Shown: positions 39,096-49,504 of the stretch, piece by piece | Numbering within the stretch: position 1 is the first letter of the stretch | Layout of the letters: every line of letters begins with the position of its first letter | Source of the DNA: Ignavibacteriales bacterium | Lineage (GTDB): Bacteria > Bacteroidota > Ignavibacteria > Ignavibacteriales > Melioribacteraceae | Direction: 5' to 3' | Length of the DNA: 64,000 nt | Assembly (NCBI GenBank): GCA_020635285.1 | Contig: JACKAB010000010.1 | Span: 1-64,000 of the forward strand | The notes under the pieces: model-generated | Database searches by the model: none | What the model was told of the DNA's origin: nothing | The model's input: only the letters and a program-made list of their open reading frames with translations | Translations under genes and position numbers: made by a program

Positions 39096-39350
39096 ATGTC
39101 CAAAACAGACTTGAAAGAGTATTGGAGAAGGAATATAAGAATTGTTCTAATTCTCCTTAGTATATGGTTTTTTGTTTCATACGTACTCAGCATCTTCTTT
39201 GTTGACGCTTTGAATTCAATTAGTATTGGTGGGGCTAAATTGGGATTTTGGTTTGCACAACAAGGGTCTATTTATGTTTTTCTAATCATCATTTACTATT
39301 ACGTACGCTATATGAACAAACTCGATAAAGAGTACGATGTAAACGAATGA
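39096..39350 (+). CDS. DUF4212 small subunit of a sodium symporter
   Basis: This 84-residue protein with two membrane helices (about 13-35 and 48-70) has the DUF4212 pattern: LKEYWRRNIRIVLILLSIWF at the start, then FWFAQQGSIYVFLIIIYYY. Members are always seen with a large SSS-type symporter, here 48 bases downstream. The pair resembles the TIGR03647/TIGR03648 type, thought to carry acetate or short organic acids. An AGGGG precedes the start. Confidence 0.9.
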   Translation: MSKTDLKEYWRRNIRIVLILLSIWFFVSYVLSIFFVDALNSISIGGAKLGFWFAQQGSIYVFLIIIYYYVRYMNKLDKEYDVNE

Positions 39351-39398
39351 TTTATTACTAATTGCATAATTTAATAATTTAAGTTCGGGAGATTTTAT

Positions 39399-41096
39399 AT
39401 GAGCGTACAATTATGGACTTTCATCATTGTTGGCTTAACCTTTGCTACATATATAGGTATAGCAATTTGGTCTAGAGCATCATCAACAAAAGATTTTTAT
39501 ATCGCAGGTCAAGGAATTCATCCAGTTGTGAACGGAATGGCTACTGCTGCAGATTGGATGTCTGCCGCATCTTTTATTTCAATGGCAGGTTTAATCTCAT
39601 TCATGGGTTACGACGGGGCAGTTTATCTTATGGGTTGGACAGGCGGCTACGTATTACTTGCTTTGTTGTTGGCTCCATATTTAAGAAAATTTGGAAAGTT
39701 CACAGTGCCAGATTTTATTGGCGATAGATACTATTCTAACGTTGCAAGAACTGTTGCTGTTATTGCTGCAATTATTGTTTCCTTTACATATGTTGCCGGA
39801 CAAATGCGAGGGGTTGGAGTTGTATTTGCAAGATTTTTAGAAGTACCAATTAACACTGGTGTATTTATTGGTATGGCAATAGTATTCTTTTATGCTGTTG
39901 TTGGCGGTATGAAAGGAATTACTTATACTCAAGTTGCTCAATATTGTATTTTGATTTTTGCATATATGGTTCCTGCTATTTTCATTTCTTTTGCTATTAC
40001 AGGTAATGTAATTCCTCAAGTTGGCTTCTTAAGCACTGAAAGCAGTTCAGGAGTTTACTTATTAGAAAAACTTGATATGCTTCACCGTGAATTGGGCTTT
40101 CATGAATATACCACTGGGTCAAAATCAATGATTGATGTTTTTGCAATTACATTTGCTTTAATGGTTGGAACAGCCGGACTTCCTCATGTTATTGTTAGAT
40201 TTTTCACTGTGCCTAAAGTTTCTGATGCAAGAAAATCAGCCGGATGGGCGTTATTATTTATTGCGATTCTTTATACAACAGCTCCGGCAATTGCAGTTTT
40301 CGCAAGAACCAATTTGATCAATACTGTAAGTGAAAAAAAATATACTGAGATGCCTCAATGGTTTAAAAGTTGGGAAGGTACCGGTCTTATAAAATATGAA
40401 GATAAAAATAGCGATGGAAAGATTCAATATGTGGCAGATAAAGATGCGAATGAACTGACAATTGATAGAGACATTATGGTATTGGCTAATCCAGAAATTG
40501 CTAACTTACCTGCATGGGTAATAGCTCTTGTAGCTGCTGGAGGCCTTGCTGCAGCTCTTTCAACTGCTGCTGGATTATTATTGGTGATTTCTACTTCTCT
40601 TTCACATGACTTAATTAAAAAACAAATTAAACCTGACTTAACAGAGAAACAAGAATTAATGTGGGCAAGAATCGGTGCCATATTTGCAGTTTTAGTGGCT
40701 GGTTATTTTGGCATTAACCCTCCCGGATTTGTTGCTGCAACCGTTGCTTTAGCATTTGGATTCGCTGCTGCCTCTTTTTTCCCAGCCATTATACTTGGCA
40801 TCTTTGATAAGAGGATGAATAAAGAAGGTGCCATTTCAGGTATGGTTGTTGGTCTTGTACTAATGTTTTTCTATATGGCAGTTTATAAACTTGGATGGTT
40901 TGTTGAGGCTACCCCTCCGCCAACTGAATGGTGGTTTGGTATTTCACCTGAGGGATTTGGAACAGTTGCAATGTTTGTTAATTTAATAATTGCGGTTGTT
41001 GTATCAAGAATGACACCTCCTCCGCCAGCCGATGTTCAACAAATAGTTGAGGATATTCGAGTTCCAAGAGGAGCCGGAGCTGCACATATTCATTAA
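39399..41096 (+). CDS. SSS-family sodium:solute symporter, acetate-type
   Basis: This 565-residue protein has about thirteen membrane helices. SSS landmarks include ASSTKDFYIAGQGIHPVVNG with MATAADWMSAASFI near the start (sodium-binding region) and GTAGLPHVIVRFFTVP in the middle. GGLAAALSTAAGLLLVISTS and SHDLIKK follow near helix 9. An insertion near 305-365 carries a charged soluble loop typical of the VC_2705-like group. Together with the DUF4212 subunit and the nearby acetyl-CoA synthetase gene, acetate uptake is the best guess. A GGGAG lies before the ATG. Confidence 0.9.
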   Translation: MSVQLWTFIIVGLTFATYIGIAIWSRASSTKDFYIAGQGIHPVVNGMATAADWMSAASFISMAGLISFMGYDGAVYLMGWTGGYVLLALLLAPYLRKFGKFTVPDFIGDRYYSNVARTVAVIAAIIVSFTYVAGQMRGVGVVFARFLEVPINTGVFIGMAIVFFYAVVGGMKGITYTQVAQYCILIFAYMVPAIFISFAITGNVIPQVGFLSTESSSGVYLLEKLDMLHRELGFHEYTTGSKSMIDVFAITFALMVGTAGLPHVIVRFFTVPKVSDARKSAGWALLFIAILYTTAPAIAVFARTNLINTVSEKKYTEMPQWFKSWEGTGLIKYEDKNSDGKIQYVADKDANELTIDRDIMVLANPEIANLPAWVIALVAAGGLAAALSTAAGLLLVISTSLSHDLIKKQIKPDLTEKQELMWARIGAIFAVLVAGYFGINPPGFVAATVALAFGFAAASFFPAIILGIFDKRMNKEGAISGMVVGLVLMFFYMAVYKLGWFVEATPPPTEWWFGISPEGFGTVAMFVNLIIAVVVSRMTPPPPADVQQIVEDIRVPRGAGAAHIH

Positions 41097-41118
41097 AGGT
41101 TTGCCATCTTACTAATAG

Positions 41119-41148
41119 AAAAGGAGATCTAAATTGGTCTCCTTTTTT
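41119..41148 (+). terminator. rho-independent terminator between convergent genes
   Basis: The stem AAGGAGATC (41121-41129) and GGTCTCCTT (41136-41144), with one G-U pair, is followed by TTTTT. It ends the symporter transcript and overlaps the end region of the convergent exonuclease gene at 41147. Confidence 0.8.
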
Positions 41149-41835
41149 ATATAAGTGTTCTCTTAACCTTAAACAAATCCTCTAAAGTATTAACCCCTCT
41201 TTGTTTTAGTCTTGATACAATTTTTAAGAATAGTATAGCTGTTATCATTGCATCCCCAGCAGCATTGTGTCTATCACTTTTGGGAATATTAAATTCATCT
41301 GACAGTATATCTAATGATGTTGGGTTGCTATCTTTATAATCGCCACCTTTTAATCGTTTATATAAATTCACAGTGTCTAAATATTTGTTTTGTAATTTAT
41401 CATCAACATACTTTTTTAGGGTTTCATTAATGATTGCAATATCGAAGGTGATGCTGTGCCCAACAATTATTTTATTATCAATATACCTAACAAGCTTTTT
41501 CATTGCTTCTTGTTCAGAAATCTTTTCAAGATTTCCATTCTTTAGAATTCCATGAATTAAAACCGCCTCTGAACTAAATTCAGACTGTTCCAAAAATAAT
41601 TCAAATGAATTTGAAACATCAATTTGATTATCAGAAAAGGTAACTGCGCCGATAGATAATATTTTATCTTTTTGAGGATCTAAGCCATTTGATTCAACGT
41701 CCAAAACAACAAATTTTGCTTCCGATATTGGAATTCTTAAATTTGATTTCATATCAAAGTGCGACAGGTATTCTTTCCAGCAATCCGGTAGATCTTTTTG
41801 ATTGTTTTTTTTTTTTTCTAAATAGATTAAACATT
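41147..41835 (-). CDS. DEDD-type 3'-5' exonuclease (DnaQ/PolC-like); poly-A frame break near the start
   Basis: The catalytic acids appear in order: LDVESNG (near residue 46 of the full reading), GHSITFDIAII, and HNAAGDAMITA for the last motif. This is the RNase T/epsilon superfamily. The reading from the Met at 41752 is intact, but an upstream frame adds MFNLFRKKKNN and LPDCWKEYLSHFD, a natural N-terminus starting at 41835. The two are joined through a run of 13 A residues that is one base out of frame. It lies 24 bases after the cNMP/CBS/nucleotidyltransferase gene, so the two are probably one operon. Confidence 0.85.
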
Positions 41836-41859
41836 ATCTAAACATTTTGAGATTGAATC

Positions 41860-43772
41860 TAACAGTTAAAATTGTTTGAAGTTCTTTTATAGGTTTTAAA
41901 ACAATTACGCAGTATTAGTCTTTGCATTTTGTTCAGTTCATCAGGTTTAAAAGTAACGCCCCAAATCATTCTTCTTAAATCCTTGTTCGGCTCTAAATCT
42001 CATTACAATTTCATAAGCATCTGCTAATTGCTCATATAGCTCTTTGTTTTCCGGTTCAAGTTCAGCAAGTTTATTGTATCTTTTTGAAGTACTATTTATT
42101 CCTTTAATTCTGGCGGCTAAAGTTAAAACTCTTGCTCCATCAACAAGCGGCATCATAGCTCTTAGTTTTATATCAAACTCATCTTTATGCTCTCCATTAT
42201 GTTCAACCATAAAATCACGAAAGAAACTTAGTGGCGGGGGATTTTCCAACGCGTTTCGTGCAAGAAATGAAAGAAAACTATTTTGATTATTTATAGCCTT
42301 ATAAATGTTTTCTGCCATCATTTCTGCTAATTCAAAATTTCCAAAAATCGGATTGAAATCAAAAAGATTGTCGCATGCATTACAGCTTTTTCATCTGGGG
42401 TGTATATCCACTTATTAAACTGGTTGTTCCATTGACTGATAGATAAACACCAACTTGCATTACTTGCCATAACGTTTGCGGGACAATAACCAAAACCGCA
42501 ATCATTTAATATTTCATTCACACCTTTTGCCAATAAGAGAAAATAATTTTTTTTTTTTTCATACTCGTCTTCATTAACATCCTCAAATACCAAAGCATTG
42601 TCTTGGTCAGACCTTAACAACTGCTCTTCTCTTCCTTGGCTACCTAAAGCTAGCCAACACCATTTTACATCTGGAGTTTTACCTTCTTCAGCTTGTAATT
42701 TTGCCATCGTAATTTCAATTGCTTTAGATGTAATTGAGTTATTAATCTCTGTAATAATTCTGGAGATATAAGAAATTGAAACTTCTTGATCGAGATATTT
42801 TTTTACAAGCTGTTCTGCACTGACTCTTATTTGTCTTAATTGGCCAGACTCGGTAGATCTTTTAATTTCTCTAATAAAAGCAGAAGGATTATTTCCATGC
42901 ATAACTAAAATATCGTGTTCAGATACCATTCCGATAATCTCAGAATTTGCACTTCCGTCTTTAGTGATAACAACATGATGAATATTATTTTTAATCATTA
43001 ATATTTGCAAATCTGAAGCTGTCAATTGTGAATGAGCAGTAATTACGGGACTATTCATAATTTCTAAGATTTCACTTTCTAAAGAAACATCACCTCCGAC
43101 CACTTTATTTCTTAAATCTCTATCTGTTATTATCCCGATAGGTTTAAATGATTCATCAACAATTATTAATGAACCAACATTATTGCTCCGCATAATTTTA
43201 GCGGCATCTTTTATTTTAGTATCTATTTTGCAACTAATAGGCTTAGTGTTAAATTGAATGGTTTGTACTTCTGATAAATAAGTGCTATCTGAAAATTTAT
43301 TTTTCTCATAATCAAACGCTTTTTGCTTGTTAAAACTTGAATATGGGTTTCTTATTCCACCTGCAAATGAAGAAGAAAAATAATCCTCAACACTTTTGTT
43401 GGTTTTCATTGTACTAATAAAAAATGAAGTCGGGATTTTATAAATGAGAGCTTCTTCAGAAACAACCGCAGTAAGTGTATACGGTTGATGAACAGATATT
43501 AAAGGACGAATACCAAAAATGTCACCTTCATCACAAATATCTATTAAAATTTTATCTGACCTATATTCATTAAATAATTTTACAGCACCTTCTCGAATTA
43601 CATAAAAATAATCGGGTGGAATTTCGCCTTGACTGAAAATTAAATTATCACTTTCCAAATACAAAATGCTAATTTGGCTTGCAATTATAAGCAGTTCATC
43701 TTTGGTGATAAAGCTAAAGGGTGGATGCTCTTTTAAAAAATCGTAAATTCTGTGGTTAATTGTGTTGCTCAT
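41860..43772 (-). CDS. cyclic-nucleotide-binding / CBS / DUF294 nucleotidyltransferase protein (two frameshifts)
   Basis: The domain order is clear. A cNMP-binding domain covers about 15-130 (DNLIFSQGEIPPDYFYVI, then GDIFGIRPLI). Two CBS motifs lie at about 165-290 (SNNVGSLIIVDESFKPIGII; NNIHHVVI). A DUF294 nucleotidyltransferase domain of the GlnD type has the catalytic ALGSQGREEQLLRSDQDNAL near 380-400, and a helical C-terminal domain follows. Breaks near 42350 and 41957 shift the frame by one base; the last part ends at 41860. The total is about 637 residues. It is divergent from acs and shares a 196-base regulatory region. Confidence 0.88.
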
Positions 43773-43859
43773 TTTTGCTTTCCAGTAATCCTTGGAAATT
43801 TAAATTTTCTGGTCAAAAAGCTTTGGCTATAAACTTAGTGCTTTTTTATTTAAAATAAT

Positions 43860-43877
43860 TTTCAATCTCGATTGAAA
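43860..43877. promoter_or_regulatory. perfect palindrome between divergent DUF294 and acs genes
   Basis: TTTCAATC (43860-43867) and GATTGAAA (43870-43877) are perfect inverted repeats around TC. It lies 91 bases before the acs start and 88 bases before the start of the divergent gene, so it could be one operator for both. Confidence 0.45.
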
Positions 43878-43968
43878 TATTAAATTTTATAGTGTAAATT
43901 AAAAAAATGCAACAAATACTTTCTGTCTAAAACTAAATAATTGATTTATCAAATAAAGGAGATTATAT

Positions 43969-45879
43969 ATGGCAAAAAAGAAATCTAAATCTGCTAAAGA
44001 TGCTAACCTCTATTATCCAATTGATTCTATTGTTCAAAATGCAAATGTTAAAGAATATGAAAACCTTTATAAAAAATCAATTAAAGATGTAGAAGGCTTT
44101 TGGGCAGAGCAGGCAAACACTTTAGATTGGTATAAAAAATGGGATAAAGTTCTTGATGACAGCAAGAAACCTTTTTATAAATGGTTTAAAGGAGCAAAAA
44201 CTAACATAGTACAAAATGCGATTGATAGACATTTAAAAACTTGGCGTAGAAATAAAATTGCATTTATATGGGAAGGGGAGCCTGGTGATGTAAAAGTTTT
44301 TTCTTACCATGCATTAAATAGAGAAGTTACTAAATTTGCAAACATCCTTAAAAGTATGGGAGTTAAAAAAAGAGATATTGTAACAATCTATATGCCTCAA
44401 ATTCCGGAGTTGGCTTTTGCTATGCTGGCTTGTGCTAAAATAGGTGCAGCTCACAGTGTGGTGTATGGCGGATTTAGTGTTGAAGCGCTTGCTGAAAGAA
44501 TTGCCGATGCTCAAAGCAGAGTTTTAGTAACTGCAGATGGAGGTTGGAGAAGAGGTAAAGTAAATGATCTCAAAGGAATTGTAAATGAAGCTATAAGCCG
44601 TTCTCCCACTATTGAAGCATGCATAACTGTTAAGCGCACAGGACATGAAGTTTTCATGGAAAATGATAGAGATTTCTGGTACCATGATTTAGCATCTTTA
44701 CCAATAGCAAATTCTAAATGTGAAACAGAAGTTATGGATGCAGAGGATATGCTTTTCATACTTTATACTTCAGGTACAACAGGTAAGCCAAAAGGGCTTG
44801 TTCATACGCACGGCGGATATTCTGTTTATACCTCAACAACTCACAGAATGGTATTTGATATTAAAGATGAAGATAGATGGTGGTGTGCTGCAGATCCGGG
44901 ATGGATTACCGGTCATAGTTATATTGTATATGCACCGCTTATAAATGGCTCAACTATTATGATGTACGAAGGCGCTCCAAATCATCCATATCCAAACAGA
45001 TGGTGGCAGATGGTTGAAAAATATGGAATAACTATTTTATATACTTCTCCAACAGCAATTAGAGGCTTGATGCGCTTTGGAGATCAATGGCCAAAACGCC
45101 ATGATATTAGCTCCTTAAGATTACTTGGCTCAGTTGGTGAACCAATAAATCCTGAAGCGTGGAAATGGTACCATTCGGTAATTGGAGATAATAAATGTCC
45201 AATTATGGATACTTGGTGGCAAACTGAAACTGGCGGCTTTATGATTACACCTTTGCCAATTACTCCGCTTAAACCCGGCTCAGGTACAAAACCATTTTTT
45301 GGAATTGAAGCAGACGTTGTAAATGAAGAAGGTAAAACTGTTAAACCTGGTGAAGAAGGAAAATTGATAATTAAAAACCCATGGCCCGGAATGGCCCGAA
45401 CAGTAATGGGTGATCCTAAACGATATGTAGATACTTATTGGAAAGATTATAAAGAGCAAGGATGGTACAAAGCAGGTGATTCTGCCCGCATTGATAAAGA
45501 CGGTTACTTCTGGATAATTGGAAGAATTGATGATGTAATAAAGGTAAGCGGTTATCGTTTGGGAACCGCTGAAATTGAAAGTGCGCTAGTTAGTCATCCA
45601 CAAGTTGCAGAAGCTGCTGCTATTGCTTTACCTCACGAACTTAAAGGAAATGCAATTCATGCCTATGTAATCTTAAAAGCTGGATTAGTTGGAGATGCTG
45701 CACTTGATAAAAGCTTAAGAGATCATGTCGGTCATGAAATGGGACCAATTGCAAAACCGGAATCAATTACTTTTGTCGACTCGCTGCCAAAAACAAGGAG
45801 CGGTAAAATAATGAGACGCGTGCTTAAAGCGAGAGCACAAGGTTTGCCGGAAGGCGATTTGAGTACTATTGAAGAATAG
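43969..45879 (+). CDS. acs: acetyl-CoA synthetase
   Basis: Acs joins acetate, ATP and CoA through acetyl-AMP. The AMP-binding P-loop reads LYTSGTTGKPKG near 264-275, then PGWITGHSYI and the adenylate-binding DTWWQTETGG near 417. The C-terminal acetylation and catalytic lysine region is PKTRSGKIMRRVLK near 606-620. The length of 636 is normal. An AAAGGAG lies 8 bases upstream. The divergent nucleotidyltransferase gene and the symporter downstream of that pair suggest an acetate-use module. Confidence 0.95.
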   Translation: MAKKKSKSAKDANLYYPIDSIVQNANVKEYENLYKKSIKDVEGFWAEQANTLDWYKKWDKVLDDSKKPFYKWFKGAKTNIVQNAIDRHLKTWRRNKIAFIWEGEPGDVKVFSYHALNREVTKFANILKSMGVKKRDIVTIYMPQIPELAFAMLACAKIGAAHSVVYGGFSVEALAERIADAQSRVLVTADGGWRRGKVNDLKGIVNEAISRSPTIEACITVKRTGHEVFMENDRDFWYHDLASLPIANSKCETEVMDAEDMLFILYTSGTTGKPKGLVHTHGGYSVYTSTTHRMVFDIKDEDRWWCAADPGWITGHSYIVYAPLINGSTIMMYEGAPNHPYPNRWWQMVEKYGITILYTSPTAIRGLMRFGDQWPKRHDISSLRLLGSVGEPINPEAWKWYHSVIGDNKCPIMDTWWQTETGGFMITPLPITPLKPGSGTKPFFGIEADVVNEEGKTVKPGEEGKLIIKNPWPGMARTVMGDPKRYVDTYWKDYKEQGWYKAGDSARIDKDGYFWIIGRIDDVIKVSGYRLGTAEIESALVSHPQVAEAAAIALPHELKGNAIHAYVILKAGLVGDAALDKSLRDHVGHEMGPIAKPESITFVDSLPKTRSGKIMRRVLKARAQGLPEGDLSTIEE

Positions 45880-45910
45880 ATAAATAATAATTTCGATTTC
45901 AATTAAAGAT

Positions 45911-45942
45911 AAAAGGCATCTAATTAGATGCCTTTTTTGTTT
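45911..45942 (+). terminator. rho-independent terminator of acs
   Basis: AAAAGGCATCTA and TAGATGCCTTTTTT form a perfect stem followed by a T run; the next gene is convergent. Confidence 0.88.
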
Positions 45943-45969
45943 TTATTATTACTTAATTGCAAATTTTAT

Positions 45970-47862
45970 TTAATTTAATAACAAGAAAACATCGTTTTCC
46001 TCAATAGAATCGGGTATGTGAGAATTACCGACTTTAACACTTTTAACTTTTTTAGATGGCTCAAGTTTTATTACTAATTCTTTATTTCCATCTTTCCAGA
46101 CTGATGCCGGATAGTTAACAATTTCATTTGTGCCATCTTCATACTCAAATGTTACTTCAACTTGTGTGGGAATATTGCCAACTTTTAAAATTGTTGCTGA
46201 AACATTTCCATTATTATTCTCAACATTTTTAACAGTCAAATCAGGATACCCAAACTCATAAAACCATGGTTTCCAAAACCAAGACAAATCTTCGCCTACT
46301 GCATCATTAATTGAGTTAAAGAAATCAAGCGGAATTGGATGTTTGCCAAACCATCTATTTATATAAACCAGCATTGCGTTTTTAAATTTTTCTCTGTCTA
46401 ATAAATTCATCAATTCATTATAAGCAATTGCAGGTCTATCATAAAATCCGGTTCTCATATATTTACTTTTATAAGAATATGAAACTGTAATCGGCGGAAG
46501 TTCTGATTCATTTCCGGCATTTCTTTCGTAACTTCTAACTCTATTGTTCAAATAATCAAAATTGGGTGCATATCTATCTACAATTTCTGTTGGGTAAAAA
46601 GCGGCCCAGCCTTCATCCATCCAAGCGTATTTTCTTTCGTTTGTTCCCATCATAAATGGAAAATAATTATGAGAAATTTCATGGAAAATTAATCCAACAT
46701 GGCTAGCAATATCAATGGGTGCTCCGTTATTTGCCATCATCGGACTTTCCATTCCACCTCCTCTAGAGCCATTACAAAAAGAAGTAACGTGCGAATATGG
46801 ATAAGGAAATCCTGGAAGCTCTTTTGATAAGTATTCAACAGAAGCACGTGCGTACTGGGCTGCTTTATCGTAATTTACTGTTCCATTCTCATAAGCTACA
46901 TCAGCAAGTGCTCTTCTTCCGTTTGATTCATCAACAACTACGCTGGCGCCATCCCAATTAAAACTTTTACTAAGTGCAAAAGAAAAGTCGGTTACATTTT
47001 CTGCTTTAAAGTGCCAAATATTTTTTTCGTTTTCAGATGTAACTAATCCATTTTTATAATCTTCGGCAGTTATAATTCTAATTGTTTCATCAGACTTTTT
47101 TGCTTGTTCATATTTTTTATAAATATCTTCTCGCAAAACTTCTTTGCCATTTTGTAATTCACCGGTCGCCCAAGTTACAAATCCCCCTGGTACTTTTATG
47201 TTAACATCATAATTTGAAAAATCATTGTAAAACTCTACCGAACCTTCATAATTAATCATATCCCAGCCATCAATGTCATCATAAACAGAAATTTGCGGAT
47301 ACCAATAAGCTATAAAAAAATTACCCTCTCCATAATTCCCCATTCTAATTTTCCAAATTTTAGGGATTTTAAATTGCCATTTAACGTTTATGCTGCTGAT
47401 TTTATTCGGCGCAAGTGGTTGCTCCAAAGTTACAATCATATTTGTCGAACCGCTAATAATGTCTCTGCTTTCATTACTAATATCTAAAGTATCATTGTCA
47501 ACTATTATCCGATTAATAATTAAGCCTTCGCCTAAATATTTAGATGAAACGTACCTATCACGAGTGGCACCGGGTTTTGCAATATCTTGGTAAAGTCTTA
47601 TTACAATTCTGTCTAAAGTATCCGGGCTATTGTTATAATATTTTATTGTTTCTTCGCCTACTAAAATACTGCTATCCGTAAAAACTTCTGCATCAATTTT
47701 ATATTCACTTTTATTCTGCCAATAATTTTTTCCTGGTTCTCCATTATTAGATCGAGTCTCATAATCAATTGCTTTCTGAATATCTTTTGGAATAAAAAGT
47801 GAGTTGTTTTGTGAGAATAAAATTGAAGAGGACACCGTCAATATTACCAATAACATTTTCAT
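45970..47862 (-). CDS. exported M1-family metallopeptidase
   Basis: The 630-residue protein has a signal peptide (about 1-18) and the gluzincin zinc site HEISH near residue 394, with the third ligand in WMDEGWAAF about 20 residues later. The exopeptidase motif GGMES precedes it near 373. The catalytic tyrosine region and a C-terminal beta domain follow. M1 enzymes remove N-terminal amino acids from peptides. It is followed upstream on the strand by an M28 peptidase gene, giving a pair of exported aminopeptidases for peptide scavenging. Confidence 0.9.
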   Translation of the reverse strand: MKMLLVILTVSSSILFSQNNSLFIPKDIQKAIDYETRSNNGEPGKNYWQNKSEYKIDAEVFTDSSILVGEETIKYYNNSPDTLDRIVIRLYQDIAKPGATRDRYVSSKYLGEGLIINRIIVDNDTLDISNESRDIISGSTNMIVTLEQPLAPNKISSINVKWQFKIPKIWKIRMGNYGEGNFFIAYWYPQISVYDDIDGWDMINYEGSVEFYNDFSNYDVNIKVPGGFVTWATGELQNGKEVLREDIYKKYEQAKKSDETIRIITAEDYKNGLVTSENEKNIWHFKAENVTDFSFALSKSFNWDGASVVVDESNGRRALADVAYENGTVNYDKAAQYARASVEYLSKELPGFPYPYSHVTSFCNGSRGGGMESPMMANNGAPIDIASHVGLIFHEISHNYFPFMMGTNERKYAWMDEGWAAFYPTEIVDRYAPNFDYLNNRVRSYERNAGNESELPPITVSYSYKSKYMRTGFYDRPAIAYNELMNLLDREKFKNAMLVYINRWFGKHPIPLDFFNSINDAVGEDLSWFWKPWFYEFGYPDLTVKNVENNNGNVSATILKVGNIPTQVEVTFEYEDGTNEIVNYPASVWKDGNKELVIKLEPSKKVKSVKVGNSHIPDSIEENDVFLLLN

Positions 47863-47903
47863 TTAAAATGATTCCTATTTTTTTATTTAATAATCACTAA
47901 AAA

Positions 47904-49472
47904 TTAATTCACTAAAATATTGTTGTTAACAGTCAGCTTATGTTCAAGATTGCTAATCTTTAACACTAAACTTTCTAGAAGATTAACCATTTTAACAATT
48001 TTAGTAAAATTTATTTTCTCAACCGTATCACTTGGTTTGTGGTAATCGGCTTGCATGTAATCATAAAAGAACGCAATAGGAATTCCTTTGTTGGCATAGC
48101 TAATGTGATCGCTTCTATAATAAAATCTATTTGGGTCCGTTGGAGAATCAAAAGTATAATTAAGATAAAAATTAACTGTTTCTTTATTTACTTGTTCAAC
48201 AAGCTGCCCAAGTTCAGTACTGATTCTACTGGCTCCAATGCAATAAATTGTATCCTCGCTTTGTCTTCCAACCATATCAATATTGATATGGGAAATAATA
48301 TTATCTACAAAACTGCTGTTGTTAGCTAAGTATGTAGAACCTTTTAATCCTTTCTCTTCGCCTGTATGAAAAATTACTAGTATTGGCCGTTTGTTATTTT
48401 TAAGAAGTGATAATTGTCTTGCAGTTTCCAAAATTGTTACTGTTCCAGAACCATTATCATCGGCACCATTATAAATTTCACTTCCCTTAATTCCTTCATG
48501 ATCATAATGTGCACCTATTGTTACATACTCATTTTTTAATGCTGGGTCGTTTCCTTCAATGAGTCCAATTACATTTCTTACTGGTTTAATCTCTGTAAAA
48601 GTTTTATAGTTAAAGTTTACTTTAGCATTTAAAGTAAAAGTATCCGGCTTAAGATTTATATTTTTTTTTTTTTTCTCAAAAGAAAATTTTTCATTTTCCA
48701 ATAGTGTTTTTGCTGAATTTTCATTTAAATATACTATTGGAATATTTTCTTCGTCATTTCGTTCTATTTCTTCTTCAAGACTGTATGATTTTGAATTTGA
48801 ACGATTTATTATGTAATCCCAATACATTAAATTTTCATCATCGGGTAAAATAATTACACCAACTGCGTTTTTTGATTTGGCTAGATTAGTTTTTGCAGAA
48901 GACCATCTATATTTTCGAATTGCGTTTGCAACAAGAATTTCATTTCCATTATTTTTTGGAGTTCCATTTAAAATCAAAACTACTTTTCCGGCAACATCAA
49001 TATTTTTATAACTATCGTAGTCATCTTCTTCAGAAATTATTCCATAACCAGCAAAAACTATTTCAAATTCGTTATTTGCGAATTTATTTCTTGGTAATTT
49101 ATTTGTACTGTATGCAATATCAGAGGTATTTGAATAGCTTATTGATGAATTATCTTTAAACAAAAAAGTAATACCACTTTCTTCGGTAAGCCCCTCTACT
49201 TGCATGTTAAATGTTTGAAAATATGAACCGCTATCACCAAAAGGTTTTACTCCATTTTTCTCTAATTCCTCAGAAATAAAAAGCGATGCAAGTTTTTCAC
49301 CGCGCGAAGCTGTTTCTCTACCTTCCAATTCGTCTGAAGCTAAAAATTCCAAGTTAGATTTAACATAAGTATAAGAATTATCGTTTAAAGAAAGTGCAGG
49401 TTGTGCAAAGAATACTAATTGCGTAGGTAATGAGAAAAGTAGTATTAAAATTCTTATGTTTTTGATTTTCAA
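47904..49472 (-). CDS. exported M28-family aminopeptidase with PA domain
   Basis: The signal peptide (about 1-25) is followed by a protease-associated insert (about 110-260) and the M28 catalytic domain. Zinc and catalytic residues are seen in IGAHYDHEG, YNGADDNGSGT, FHTGEEKGLKGS, INIDMVGR and ADYHKPSDT. The length of 522 is usual for PA-M28 proteins. The M1 gene follows 41 bases downstream on the same strand; likely one transcript. Confidence 0.9.
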   Translation of the reverse strand: MKIKNIRILILLFSLPTQLVFFAQPALSLNDNSYTYVKSNLEFLASDELEGRETASRGEKLASLFISEELEKNGVKPFGDSGSYFQTFNMQVEGLTEESGITFLFKDNSSISYSNTSDIAYSTNKLPRNKFANNEFEIVFAGYGIISEEDDYDSYKNIDVAGKVVLILNGTPKNNGNEILVANAIRKYRWSSAKTNLAKSKNAVGVIILPDDENLMYWDYIINRSNSKSYSLEEEIERNDEENIPIVYLNENSAKTLLENEKFSFEKKKKNINLKPDTFTLNAKVNFNYKTFTEIKPVRNVIGLIEGNDPALKNEYVTIGAHYDHEGIKGSEIYNGADDNGSGTVTILETARQLSLLKNNKRPILVIFHTGEEKGLKGSTYLANNSSFVDNIISHINIDMVGRQSEDTIYCIGASRISTELGQLVEQVNKETVNFYLNYTFDSPTDPNRFYYRSDHISYANKGIPIAFFYDYMQADYHKPSDTVEKINFTKIVKMVNLLESLVLKISNLEHKLTVNNNILVN

Positions 49473-49504
49473 ATTTGCTCCACTCTTTTTTTTAAAATAT
49501 AATA

